From Gluconacetobacter liquefaciens (GTDB lineage: Bacteria; Pseudomonadota; Alphaproteobacteria; Acetobacterales; Acetobacteraceae), in assembly GCF_003350405.1 (NCBI RefSeq), contig NZ_QQAW01000018.1, forward strand, positions 1-45,199: a stretch of DNA of 45,199 bases. Reading direction: 5' to 3'. Made by a program: the position numbers and the translations under genes. How positions within the stretch are numbered: the stretch's first letter is position 1; each line of letters opens with the position of its first letter. Below, piece after piece: positions 7,441 through 15,586 of this stretch. Below the pieces are notes generated by a model. The model did no database searches and was not told the DNA's origin. It worked only from the letters and a program-made list of their open reading frames with translations.

Positions 7441-8330
7441 GGCGGGACGTGTTGCGTCTGCTCCGCCCGGTGTCGCGCCGGGCGGGGGCCTTGCGTGCGG
7501 CGTTGGCCACCGTGCCGGCGCTGGTGGCATGGAGTGGCGGGCCTGGGGGCATGGCTGCCCGGGCCCAGCAGATCGTGGCGCCGCCTGCGATCTATCCCGC
7601 CGATACCTGGCAGGGGCGCTCCGTCGCGACCGTGCGGGTGCTGGATACGCTGGATTCCAGCGTACAGGTGTTGACCATTCCGGTGGGGCAGGATGCGACG
7701 TTCAGGGCGCTGACGATCCATGTCGGCGCCTGCCGCGACCGGCCGGCGACGCTGACGCCCGATGCGGCGGGATGGCTGGCGGTGCGCGACACACGGCAGG
7801 ACGGCCCCGGCTTCAACGGATGGATGCTGGCGGGCGAACCTTTTCTGGGCGTTTTTCAGGACCCGATCTACGCCGTGCGCCTTGTGGGCTGCGCGGGCGA
7901 CATGGTGGCGCCCGTTCCGCCGCCGCTGGCGGGTCTGGCGGCGGCTGCGACGCAGCCGGGCGATCAGCCGGTGCCCGGAACGTCGGATCAGGGCACGCCG
8001 TCCGTGCCGGGCCCTTCGGGGCCGCAGGTGCTGACGGTTCCGCCAGCGCCGCCGGCCGGGCAGCCCGCCGCGGCATCCGCCCCGGCGGTGCCCGCCGCGC
8101 GTTTCGGCGGGGCGCCGCTCTCCCTGTCGCCGCCTGACGAGGATGCGCCGGTGTCGGGTGCTGCTCCAGCCGGTGCCGCCATGCAGCCGGCGGGGAGGCC
8201 CATGCCATTGCCTCCGCCGACGCCTTTTGCAACGGGTAACGCTGCGCCGCCCCGGTCGCCGCCTGCATCGTCCGCTCCGCCGGCATCGCAGGCGCAGCCT
8301 GGGCAGCCGCAATCCCTCCTGCCCCCCTGA
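7437..8330 (+). CDS. DUF2155 domain-containing periplasmic protein
   Basis: A 297-residue secreted protein. The GTG start overlaps the previous stop codon. The N-terminus is arginine-rich, then hydrophobic, ending in a signal peptidase site near AARAQQ. The DUF2155 core follows: ATVRVLDTLDSSVQVLTIPV, then GACRDRPATLTPDAAGWLAV, and GPGFNGWMLAGEPFLGVFQD with PIYAVRLVGC. The C-terminal third is a long proline/alanine-rich low-complexity tail that probably is disordered. The family is common in Alphaproteobacteria near complex I and Mla genes; its role is unknown. A GC hairpin (GCCCCC/GGGGGC, 8321-8337) spans the stop codon. Confidence 0.82.
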   Translation: MRRDVLRLLRPVSRRAGALRAALATVPALVAWSGGPGGMAARAQQIVAPPAIYPADTWQGRSVATVRVLDTLDSSVQVLTIPVGQDATFRALTIHVGACRDRPATLTPDAAGWLAVRDTRQDGPGFNGWMLAGEPFLGVFQDPIYAVRLVGCAGDMVAPVPPPLAGLAAAATQPGDQPVPGTSDQGTPSVPGPSGPQVLTVPPAPPAGQPAAASAPAVPAARFGGAPLSLSPPDEDAPVSGAAPAGAAMQPAGRPMPLPPPTPFATGNAAPPRSPPASSAPPASQAQPGQPQSLLPP

Positions 8331-8406
8331 CGGGGGCGGGAAGCAACCTGTCCCGCCGGTGTCGGTCCGGGATGAATGACAAGCCTTCGGTCCCAAGGAG
8401 TCCAGA

Positions 8407-9171
8407 ATGCCCATGAGCCCGACGGATTATGCCGGCCCGGCCGGCCGGTTCATGCCGCCCCCAGGCGAGGCGGCCCTGCTGCTGGATTTTGACGGTACGC
8501 TGGTCGATATCGCGCCCACGCCGGAATCGGTGGTCGTGTCCCCCGGCCTGCCGGACGTGCTGCGGCGGCTGCGGGCGAAATGCGGCGATGCGCTGGCGGT
8601 GATTTCGGGCCGCGCGGTGGATCAGATCGACCATTTCCTCGGCGACGTGCCGTTTGCCGTGGCCGGCGAGCACGGGCTGGCGGTGCGGCATCGTCCGGAC
8701 GGCCCGATCGTGCATGCCGAACTGCCCGCCATGCCGCCGACCTGGCTGCCGGCCGCCGAGGCCCTGGCGGCGCAGCATCCGGGCGTGCGGATCGAGCGCA
8801 AGCCCGCCGGTTTCGTGCTGCATTACCGTGCGGCGCCCGAGATGGCGGATGTGCTGCGCGAAGCCGCGGAATCGTGGGTTGCGTCGACGCACGGGCGCTT
8901 CCATGTGCAGACGGCCAAGATGGCGTGGGAAATCCGGCCCCATGGCGTGGACAAGGGCCATGCGGTGGCGGCGCTGATGCAGTCGCCGCCCTTCGCCGGG
9001 CGGCATCCGGTCTTCGTCGGCGACGACGTGACGGATGAGGACGGCATCCGCGCGGCCGAGGCGCTGGGTGGGGCGGGGTTCCGTATTCCTCGGGATTTTC
9101 CCGATCCGGCCGCCTTTCGGGCCTGGCTGGCGACGCTCGCGGGCGGAGGGGATGATTCATGGGGCGTCTGA
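8407..9171 (+). CDS. otsB: Trehalose-6-phosphate phosphatase
   Basis: A 254-residue HAD-superfamily phosphatase that removes phosphate from trehalose-6-phosphate, the last step in the OtsAB route to trehalose, a stress protectant. The catalytic DxDGT motif is LLLDFDGTLVDI (D27 nucleophile, D29 acid/base); motif II is AVISGR, and motif IV is the GDDVTDEDG stretch near residue 205. The cap-domain segment GEHGLAVRH is also typical. The gene precedes otsA and overlaps it by 13 bp, the order otsB-otsA, so the two enzymes are made together. An AGGAG site (8396-8400) precedes the ATG. Confidence 0.95.
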   Translation: MPMSPTDYAGPAGRFMPPPGEAALLLDFDGTLVDIAPTPESVVVSPGLPDVLRRLRAKCGDALAVISGRAVDQIDHFLGDVPFAVAGEHGLAVRHRPDGPIVHAELPAMPPTWLPAAEALAAQHPGVRIERKPAGFVLHYRAAPEMADVLREAAESWVASTHGRFHVQTAKMAWEIRPHGVDKGHAVAALMQSPPFAGRHPVFVGDDVTDEDGIRAAEALGGAGFRIPRDFPDPAAFRAWLATLAGGGDDSWGV

Positions 9172-10523
9172 TCATCGTATCCAACCGGGTGCCTTCGCCC
9201 CGTGAGCGTCTGCAGCCGGCCGGCGGCCTGACCGTGGGGCTGAAGGACGCGCTGCGGGGCGGGGAGTCGCTGTGGTTCGGCTGGTCGGGCAATCAGTCCG
9301 AATTCGAGGGCGACCCCGCCACGGGCATGGATGAGGTCGATGGCGTGACCTACGCCACGATCGACCTGACGGCACGCCAGCACGAGGGATTCTACCAGAA
9401 TTTCTCGAACGGCATTTTGTGGCCGCTGTTTCATTACCGTGTCGGGCTGATGAATTATTCCCGTCGCGACTGGCAGACCTATCTGGAGGTCAATGCCATG
9501 TTCGCGCGCTGCCTGCGCGCGCTGTTGCAGCCGGACGACGTGATCTGGGTCCATGACTATCATCTGTTTCCGCTGGGCCAGGCATTGCGCGACCTGGGCG
9601 TGACGGGGCGGATCGGCTTCTTTCTGCATATTCCCGTGCCGCCCTGGAGCCTGGTGCGCTCGATGCCGGGGGCGAAGCTGCTGCTGGAAGACATGCAGGC
9701 CTACGACCTGATCGGGGTGCAGACCGAGGAAGATGCGGACAACCTGAACCACGCCTTCCGCCTGAACGGGCTGACCGAACGGGCGGGGGCTTTTCCGATC
9801 GGCATCGATCCGCATGAATTCCGCGAACAGGCCGAGGAGAGCGTGCGGCGCGAGGAGGCCGACCGCCTGCGTGCCAGCCTGCGCGGGACGGCGCTAATCC
9901 TTGGCGTGGACCGGCTGGATTATTCCAAGGGCCTGCCGGAACGCTTCAGGGGATACGAGGCGTTCATGGCCCGTTATCCCGAACATCGGGGCAAGGTGTC
10001 GTTTCTCCAGGTTGCGCCGGTATCGCGCGGCGACGTGGAGGAATATCGCCAGCTTCGGTGCCAGTTGGACGAGCTGACGGGGCGGATCAACGGTGCCTAT
10101 GCCGAGTTCGACTGGACGCCGATCCGGTATCTGACGCGACCGGTGGCGCGGGACATCCTGGCCGGGTTCTATCGCATGGCCGACGTGGCGCTGATCACGC
10201 CGTTGCGCGACGGGATGAACCTGGTGGCGAAGGAATATGTCGCGGCGCAGGACGCGGCCGACCCCGGTGTGCTGGTGCTGTCGCATTTCGCCGGCGCGGC
10301 GCCGGAGATGGACGAGGCGGTGCTGGTCAATCCCTATGACGCCGACGAGATCGCCGATGCGCTGCATCAGGCGCTGACCATGGGGCTGGAGGAGCGCCAG
10401 CGGCGCTGGAGCCGTCTGGACGAGGATGTGCGCCGGACCACGGCCGGGTTCTGGGCGCGGGACTTCCTGAAGGCGTTGGACGAGGCGCCCCCGGTCGCGA
10501 CGCCTCCGCTCGGACCATCATGA
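9159..10523 (+). CDS. otsA: Trehalose-6-phosphate synthase
   Basis: A 454-residue retaining GT20 glycosyltransferase that joins UDP-glucose (or another NDP-glucose) and glucose-6-phosphate to give trehalose-6-phosphate. Visible motifs in order: IIVSNRVPSP and GGLTVGLKDAL at the N-terminus (phosphate-binding loop), WVHDYHLFPLGQAL around residue 130, IGFFLHIPVPP, GVDRLDYSKGLPERFRGYEAF around 250, and the nucleotide-sugar site PLRDGMNLVAKEYVAAQ around 350. Length is normal for bacterial OtsA. It lies between otsB (13-bp overlap) and dsbB (4-bp ATGA overlap), so all three are probably one transcript. Confidence 0.96.
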   Translation: MGRLIIVSNRVPSPRERLQPAGGLTVGLKDALRGGESLWFGWSGNQSEFEGDPATGMDEVDGVTYATIDLTARQHEGFYQNFSNGILWPLFHYRVGLMNYSRRDWQTYLEVNAMFARCLRALLQPDDVIWVHDYHLFPLGQALRDLGVTGRIGFFLHIPVPPWSLVRSMPGAKLLLEDMQAYDLIGVQTEEDADNLNHAFRLNGLTERAGAFPIGIDPHEFREQAEESVRREEADRLRASLRGTALILGVDRLDYSKGLPERFRGYEAFMARYPEHRGKVSFLQVAPVSRGDVEEYRQLRCQLDELTGRINGAYAEFDWTPIRYLTRPVARDILAGFYRMADVALITPLRDGMNLVAKEYVAAQDAADPGVLVLSHFAGAAPEMDEAVLVNPYDADEIADALHQALTMGLEERQRRWSRLDEDVRRTTAGFWARDFLKALDEAPPVATPPLGPS

Positions 10524-11032
10524 CGCGGCGGGGTACCGGCATGGGCCGGGGGCCTGGTTTCGTGCTGGCGGTTGCCGGGGCGGTGGCGCTGGGGATTGCG
10601 GCCTGGGTCGAATACGGGCTGGGGGACGTGCCGTGCGGGCTGTGCCTGTGGGAACGCTGGCCCTGGCGGGTGCTGGTGGGGCTGGGCCTGCTGGCCGCCC
10701 TGCTGCGTGGGCAGGGGGCGCGGGCCATGCTGTGGCTGGCTGTTCCGGTGATGCTGGCGGCCTGCGGGCTTTCGGCCGTTCATGTCGGGGTGGAGCAGGG
10801 GTGGTGGCCGAGCCCGCTGCCGGAATGTCGCGCGCCGGTCTTTCATCCCGGCACGTTCGCCGAGCGTCTGGCCGCCATGCCTCTGCGCCCGTCGAAGCCG
10901 TGCGACGCGCCGACCTATCTGGTCGGCGCGCTGCCGCTGTCCATGGCCGCGATGGACGGGCTGTACGCGGCCGGTGTGCTGGCGGTTATAGCGTACTGCC
11001 TCTCCCGCGGCCGAAAAAGAGGCCGACGATGA
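10520..11032 (+). CDS. dsbB: Disulfide bond formation protein B (DsbB)
   Basis: A 170-residue inner-membrane protein with about four membrane helices. DsbB reoxidises the periplasmic thiol oxidase DsbA and passes electrons to ubiquinone. The first redox pair is in the motif PCGLCLWERWPW (C39, C42) after the first helix; the second periplasmic pair is C103 (PLPECRAP) and C128 (SKPCDAP). The arginine after the CxxC helix, implicated in quinone interaction, is present (R46 or R50). It overlaps otsA by 4 bp and runs 47 bp into the convergent DUF1328 gene, so the two 3-prime ends are mutually antisense. Confidence 0.9.
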   Translation: MTRRGTGMGRGPGFVLAVAGAVALGIAAWVEYGLGDVPCGLCLWERWPWRVLVGLGLLAALLRGQGARAMLWLAVPVMLAACGLSAVHVGVEQGWWPSPLPECRAPVFHPGTFAERLAAMPLRPSKPCDAPTYLVGALPLSMAAMDGLYAAGVLAVIAYCLSRGRKRGRR

Positions 11033-11162
11033 ACAGCACCAGGAAGATGAAGAACAGGATCTTGCCGATATAGGCGAAATCGGCCGCGAAGCCGCCGAAG
11101 CCGAGGGCTGCGGAGATCAGGGCCAGGACGAGGAAGATCAGCGTCCAGCGTAAGAGGTCCAT
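10986..11162 (-). CDS. DUF1328 small membrane protein
   Basis: A 58-residue protein with two hydrophobic helices (LIFLVLALISAALGFGGFAA and ILFFIFLVLFIVGLFF) and a short basic tail GRGRGSTL, the classical layout of DUF1328/YtjA proteins. These are small membrane proteins that are often stress-induced; function is unknown. The start at 11162 (MDLLRWTLIF) has a strong ribosome binding site, GGAGG, 7 bp upstream. The last 47 bp overlap the end of dsbB on the other strand. Confidence 0.9.
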   Translation of the reverse strand: MDLLRWTLIFLVLALISAALGFGGFAADFAYIGKILFFIFLVLFIVGLFFGRGRGSTL

Positions 11163-11377
11163 CGGGATATCCTCCGATTCATGTGTCTGGACCGGATGGT
11201 CCGTTATGGTTTCAATGGCTGGCTGCCCGTATGGTTGCGTTTTCGTATGAGAATTCGCGGGTTGCGGCCTGTCCTGGCGTTTCGGGGATGGGCTGGTGGC
11301 CATGCGTGCCCGGCAGGGTGAAGACAATGGCCAGCTCCGTGTGTCCGGTGCGGCCTTCAGCAGGCGGGTGACTGATC

Positions 11378-13420
11378 GTGCCGGATTTCCGCTCTCTCTA
11401 TCGTCAGGGTTTCGCGCGGGTGGCGGGGTGTACGCTGCCGGTGGCGCTGGCCGACCCGGCGGCCAATGTCGCGCGGATGGTGGACATGGCCCGCGCCTGC
11501 GACGCCCAGGGCGTGGCGCTGGCGGTTTTTCCCGAACTCGGTGTGTCAGGCTACGCGATCGACGATCTGCGCCAGCAGGACGTGCTGCTCGACGCGGTGG
11601 GGAGCGCGCTGGCGACCCTGGCGGAGGCGACCGCCGGGCTGATGCCGGTGGTGGTGGCGGGGGCGCCGCTGCGGCATGGCGACGCGTTGTACAATTGCGC
11701 GGTAGTGCTGCATCGCGGGACCGTGCTGGGCGTGGTGCCCAAGAGCTACCTGCCGAATTACCGCGAGTTCTACGAAGCCCGGCATTTCGTTGCCGGGGCC
11801 GGGCTGCGCGGCCAGACGATCCATGTGGCGGGGCAGACGGCGCCGTTCGGCACCGACCTGCTGTTCGAGGCGGAGGATCTGCCCGGCTTCGTGGTCGGCG
11901 TCGAGATCTGCGAGGATGTGTGGGTGCCGGCACCGCCGAGCACGGATGCGGCGCTGGTGGGGGCGACGGTGATCGCCAACCTGTCGGCCAGCGATATCAC
12001 GGTGGGCAAGGCCGACCAGCGCGACCTGCTGTGTCGCTCGCAATCGATGCGCGCGCTGTGCGCGTATGTCTATGCGGCGGCGGGTGAGGGGGAGTCGACC
12101 ACCGACCTGGCCTGGGACGGGCAGGTTTCGATTTATGAAAACGGCGCGCTGCTGGCGGAGACGGAGCGTTTTCCGCAGGGGCCGCACCGGGCGGTGGCGG
12201 ATGTCGACCTGGACCTGTTGCGGCAGGAACGTGCCCGCATGGGGACGTTCGCCGATTGTCGTGCCATGCGGCAGGGTGGAGAGTGGCGCCGGATCGGCTT
12301 TGCGCTGGCGCCGCCGCCTGGCGATCTGGGCCTGTTGCGCCGGATCGAGCGGTTTCCCTTCGTGCCCAGCGACCCGGCGCGGCTGGAGCAGGATTGCTTC
12401 GAGGCCTGGACGATCCAGGTGTCCGCCCTGAAGCAGCGCCTGCTGGCGACCGGGGCGCGGAAGATGGTGATCGGGGTGTCCGGCGGGCTGGATTCCACCC
12501 AGGCGCTGCTGGTGGCGATCCGTGTTGCCGACGAACTGTGCCTGGGGCGCGATGCGGTGCTGGCCTATACCATGCCCGGTTTCGGGACCAGCCCCGGCAC
12601 GCAGTCCAACGCCATGGCGCTGATGCAGGCGCTGGGCGTGGCGGCGGCGGAACTGGATATCCGCCCGACCGCGCGGGTGATGCTGGAAGAGATGGGCCAC
12701 CCCTTTGCCCACGGTGTGCCGCAATATGATGTGACCTTCGAGAACGTGCAGGCGGGACTGCGTACCGATTTCCTGTTCCGGCTGGCCAACCAGCATGGGG
12801 GCATCGTGATCGGGACCGGCGATCTGTCGGAACTGGCGCTGGGCTGGTGTACCTATGGCGTCGGCGACCAGATGTCGCACTACAACGTCAATGCCGGGTT
12901 GCCCAAGACGCTGATCCAGCATCTGATCCGCTGGGTCGTCGCCTCCCGCCGGGTGGAGGTTGACGCGGCGCGGGTGCTGGAGGCGATTCTGGCAACCGAG
13001 ATTTCGCCCGAACTGATCCCGGCGGGTGCCGACCTGGCCCTGCAAAGCACCGAGGAGAAGATCGGGCCGTATGCCTTGCAGGATTTCACGCTGTACCATG
13101 TGCTGCGGCATGGGTTCCGGCCCTCGCGCATTGCGTATATGGCGGAAATCGCGTGGCGCGATGCGGGGGCGGGTACGTGGCCGCCGGGCTTCCCGGCCGA
13201 TCGGCGGGTGGCCTACGACCTGCCGGCGATCAGGCACTGGCTGTCGGTTTTCCTGAGCCGTTTCTTCGGATTCAGCCAGTTCAAGCGTTCGGCTGTGCCC
13301 AATGGGCCGAAAGTGGTGGCCGGTGGCGCGTTGTCGCCGCGTGGCGACTGGCGGGCGCCGTCGGATGGCAATGCGCGGTTGTGGCTGGAGGAACTGGAAC
13401 GCAACGTTCCGGCGGCATGA
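11378..13420 (+). CDS. nadE: Glutamine-dependent NAD(+) synthetase
   Basis: A 680-residue two-domain enzyme that amidates nicotinic acid adenine dinucleotide to NAD using glutamine and ATP, the last step of NAD synthesis. The N-terminal nitrilase-type glutaminase (about 10-290) has the full triad: E53 in [15 protein letters not shown]122 in [15 protein letters not shown], and C178 in GVEICEDVW. The C-terminal synthetase has the PP-loop [15 protein letters not shown], the [16 protein letters not shown] segment and the [12 protein letters not shown] motif. Length fits the long glutamine-dependent form. The start is a GTG at 11378. It stands alone with 215 bp upstream. nadD for the same pathway is at 37932. 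Confidence 0.96.
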   Translation: MPDFRSLYRQGFARVAGCTLPVALADPAANVARMVDMARACDAQGVALAVFPELGVSGYAIDDLRQQDVLLDAVGSALATLAEATAGLMPVVVAGAPLRHGDALYNCAVVLHRGTVLGVVPKSYLPNYREFYEARHFVAGAGLRGQTIHVAGQTAPFGTDLLFEAEDLPGFVVGVEICEDVWVPAPPSTDAALVGATVIANLSASDITVGKADQRDLLCRSQSMRALCAYVYAAAGEGESTTDLAWDGQVSIYENGALLAETERFPQGPHRAVADVDLDLLRQERARMGTFADCRAMRQGGEWRRIGFALAPPPGDLGLLRRIERFPFVPSDPARLEQDCFEAWTIQVSALKQRLLATGARKMVIGVSGGLDSTQALLVAIRVADELCLGRDAVLAYTMPGFGTSPGTQSNAMALMQALGVAAAELDIRPTARVMLEEMGHPFAHGVPQYDVTFENVQAGLRTDFLFRLANQHGGIVIGTGDLSELALGWCTYGVGDQMSHYNVNAGLPKTLIQHLIRWVVASRRVEVDAARVLEAILATEISPELIPAGADLALQSTEEKIGPYALQDFTLYHVLRHGFRPSRIAYMAEIAWRDAGAGTWPPGFPADRRVAYDLPAIRHWLSVFLSRFFGFSQFKRSAVPNGPKVVAGGALSPRGDWRAPSDGNARLWLEELERNVPAA

Positions 13421-13468
13421 TCGGCCTTCGCGCGCGGTGAGGCGAAAAGGGTGTCGGGTTACGATCTG

Positions 13469-13489
13469 TTCCGAAGATATGCATCGGAA
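13469..13489 (+). terminator. Possible terminator hairpin after nadE
   Basis: TTCCGA (13469-13474) pairs with TCGGAA (13484-13489) across a 9-base loop, 49 bp after the nadE stop, and is followed by an A/T-rich stretch with short T runs (ATTTATTCTATTTT). The stem is short, so this is tentative. A TTGACA hexamer follows at 13507-13512, but no convincing -10 sits at the right distance. Confidence 0.3.
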
Positions 13490-13669
13490 AAGAGATTTAT
13501 TCTATTTTGACAGAAATGGACCTGAAAGCTGATTGAATTGGAGGGGTTCCGGTTGGAACTTCTTTGATCCTGCGTTGTTATGACCAGATAGTCGGAGCGA
13601 CGGCGCAGGCTTCTTGTCCAGTGATATCGGGGTCTATTATGTGTCCTTGCTTCGCCTCTGGAGAGGCGT

Positions 13670-15562
13670 ATGGCGGATAGTGTTTATCGCAACGGTATTT
13701 TTTTCGATGGGTCTGGAAAAGCGCCGGTCATTGCGGATGTGGCCGTAAAAGACGGCAGGATTGCCGCTATCGGGCAGAATCTTGCGGTGGAGGCCGGGGC
13801 CGCCGAGATTGATTGCCGTGGATTGTGGGTGATGCCGGGGTTGCTCGACATCCATACGCATCTTGACCTGGAAGTGGAACTCGCGCCCGAACTGCCGGAA
13901 GTGGTGCGGCATGGCACCACCACGGTCGTCATGAGCAATTGCTCGATCGGCGTGACCTATGGCCATCAGCGGCGCGACGGCGAAGACCCGATCGTGGATT
14001 GCTTCGCGCGGGTCGAGAACATGCCAAAATCGGTTCTGAAGCGCGTTGCGGATGCCTGTACGTGGACGGATTCGCAGGGGTATCTCGACCATCTGGAGGG
14101 TCTGCCGCTCGGCCCCAATGTCGTGCCGATGATTCCGCATTCCATGCTGCGGATCGAGGTCATGGGCCTGGAGGGCTCGGTGAGCGGAGTGCCGTCACCG
14201 GACGCACTGGCCCGCATGGAGCAGTTGCTGGAGGCCGGCATGGCGCAGGGCTATGCCGGGTTCTCGACCGATGCGCTGCCGTTTCACTTTCTTGCGAATG
14301 CGCCGAACAAGAAGAAGCGGATTCCGACGCAATATGCCGGGTTCCGGGAACTGGCGCGGCTGACGGAGATCGTGCGGCGTCATGGCCGGGTGTGGCAGGC
14401 GACGCCGGCCAAGGACAATGTTTTTGCTGCCGTGCGCAGTTTCATGCTGACCAGCGGGCGGCTTTACCGTCGGCCGCTCAGGACGACCGTGCTGGCGGCG
14501 CTCGATCTGCAGACCAGCCGGTCGGCCATGCATCTTTGCCTGCTGCTTTCTTCGATTCTCAATTCCCGGCTGCTGAAGGGGGCATTGCGTTTCCAGGCCC
14601 TGTCTTCGTCTTTCCGGATCTGGAGTGACGGCGCGATCAACCCCCTGGCGGACGAGATCGCGGCGTTTCGGGCGCTCAACGAACTGGAGCTTGATGATCG
14701 GCCGGGGCGGGTGCGGATTCTGAACGATCCTGGCTGGGTCGCCTCCTTCCGGAAAATGTGGTTGGCGGGAAAGGGGAAAGGGTGGTCCATGGCGGGGCTG
14801 CGGCGGCGCCTGCGCTGTGAAACGGTGGTTCTGAGCCGGCGGCTGGATGACATGGTCGTTGCGGAATGTCCGCTGGCGCATTGGGTGGGGGAAAGCCTGG
14901 AGGCGCCTTATCGCAGGCTTCTGGCCTTTCAGGCGGCCAATGGCCGCTTTCCGCGCGCCCGAGACGCGGAGGCCGCGTTTTTCTTGGGTTTTCCCGATCC
15001 GATCGGCGATGATGCGGCTTTTCTGCTGCATCTGCTGCGGGTGTGGGATACCGACCTGCGCTGGGAGACGACCATCGCCAACCGGAATCCGGCCACGCTC
15101 AGAAAACTGCTCTTCCACGACCAGACATTGCCGGGATTCAACGACAGTGGCGCGCATCTGGCCAATATCGGTTTCTATGACGGAAATCTGCGGACGCTGA
15201 AGGTCGCGCAGTGGGAGGGGTTGGCGCAGGTTTCCCGCGCCGTCCATCGGCTGACGGAGCTTCCGGCCGCGTTTTTCGGCCTGAATGCGGGTGTGGCGCG
15301 GGTGGGGGCGCAGGCGGATCTGTGCGTGATCGACCCGGTGGCGCTTGAACGGTGGAACCCGGAGAAGACCTATCATTTTCTCCATCGGAGCCAGCTTGGG
15401 TGCCGGCAGGTCGTCAACCGTCCGGTGGGCGTCGTGCGGAATGTGATGATCGGCGGGCGGATCGTGTGGGAGGGGGACGGATACGCCGACGGGTTCGGGG
15501 AACGCGCGTATGGGCGTGTCATGCGGGCGAAGGATCATCCGCTGGAGCGGCATTGGTCCTGA
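13670..15562 (+). CDS. Amidohydrolase family protein, N-acyl-D-amino-acid deacylase-like
   Basis: A 630-residue metal-dependent amidohydrolase. The N-terminus forms the usual small beta domain (FFDGSGKAPVIADVAVKDGR, IAAIG), then the metal-binding strand MPGLLDIHTHLDLEVE (H62, H64), and the HGTTTVVMSNCSIGVTYG segment, whose C91 matches the bridging cysteine in D-aminoacylases. The C-terminal PGFNDSGAHLANIGFYDGNL (catalytic aspartate) and the VGAQADLCVIDP barrel-closing segment are also typical. These enzymes free D-amino acids from N-acyl-D-amino acids. At 630 residues it is longer than the usual 480-500 because of an insert around residues 240-430. No neighbour suggests its substrate. The assignment to the superfamily is firm, the substrate is not. 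Confidence 0.82.
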   Translation: MADSVYRNGIFFDGSGKAPVIADVAVKDGRIAAIGQNLAVEAGAAEIDCRGLWVMPGLLDIHTHLDLEVELAPELPEVVRHGTTTVVMSNCSIGVTYGHQRRDGEDPIVDCFARVENMPKSVLKRVADACTWTDSQGYLDHLEGLPLGPNVVPMIPHSMLRIEVMGLEGSVSGVPSPDALARMEQLLEAGMAQGYAGFSTDALPFHFLANAPNKKKRIPTQYAGFRELARLTEIVRRHGRVWQATPAKDNVFAAVRSFMLTSGRLYRRPLRTTVLAALDLQTSRSAMHLCLLLSSILNSRLLKGALRFQALSSSFRIWSDGAINPLADEIAAFRALNELELDDRPGRVRILNDPGWVASFRKMWLAGKGKGWSMAGLRRRLRCETVVLSRRLDDMVVAECPLAHWVGESLEAPYRRLLAFQAANGRFPRARDAEAAFFLGFPDPIGDDAAFLLHLLRVWDTDLRWETTIANRNPATLRKLLFHDQTLPGFNDSGAHLANIGFYDGNLRTLKVAQWEGLAQVSRAVHRLTELPAAFFGLNAGVARVGAQADLCVIDPVALERWNPEKTYHFLHRSQLGCRQVVNRPVGVVRNVMIGGRIVWEGDGYADGFGERAYGRVMRAKDHPLERHWS

Positions 15563-15586
15563 CGGGTTGCTGGTGGGCATGGCAGC

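Noticed and set aside
9159-9171. Frameshift between otsB and otsA
   Set aside because: The 13-bp overlap is a normal translational-coupling overlap; both proteins have full length and complete motifs.
11546-13237. 563-codon open frame antisense to nadE
   Set aside because: nadE has all its catalytic residues; the antisense frame has none of any family.
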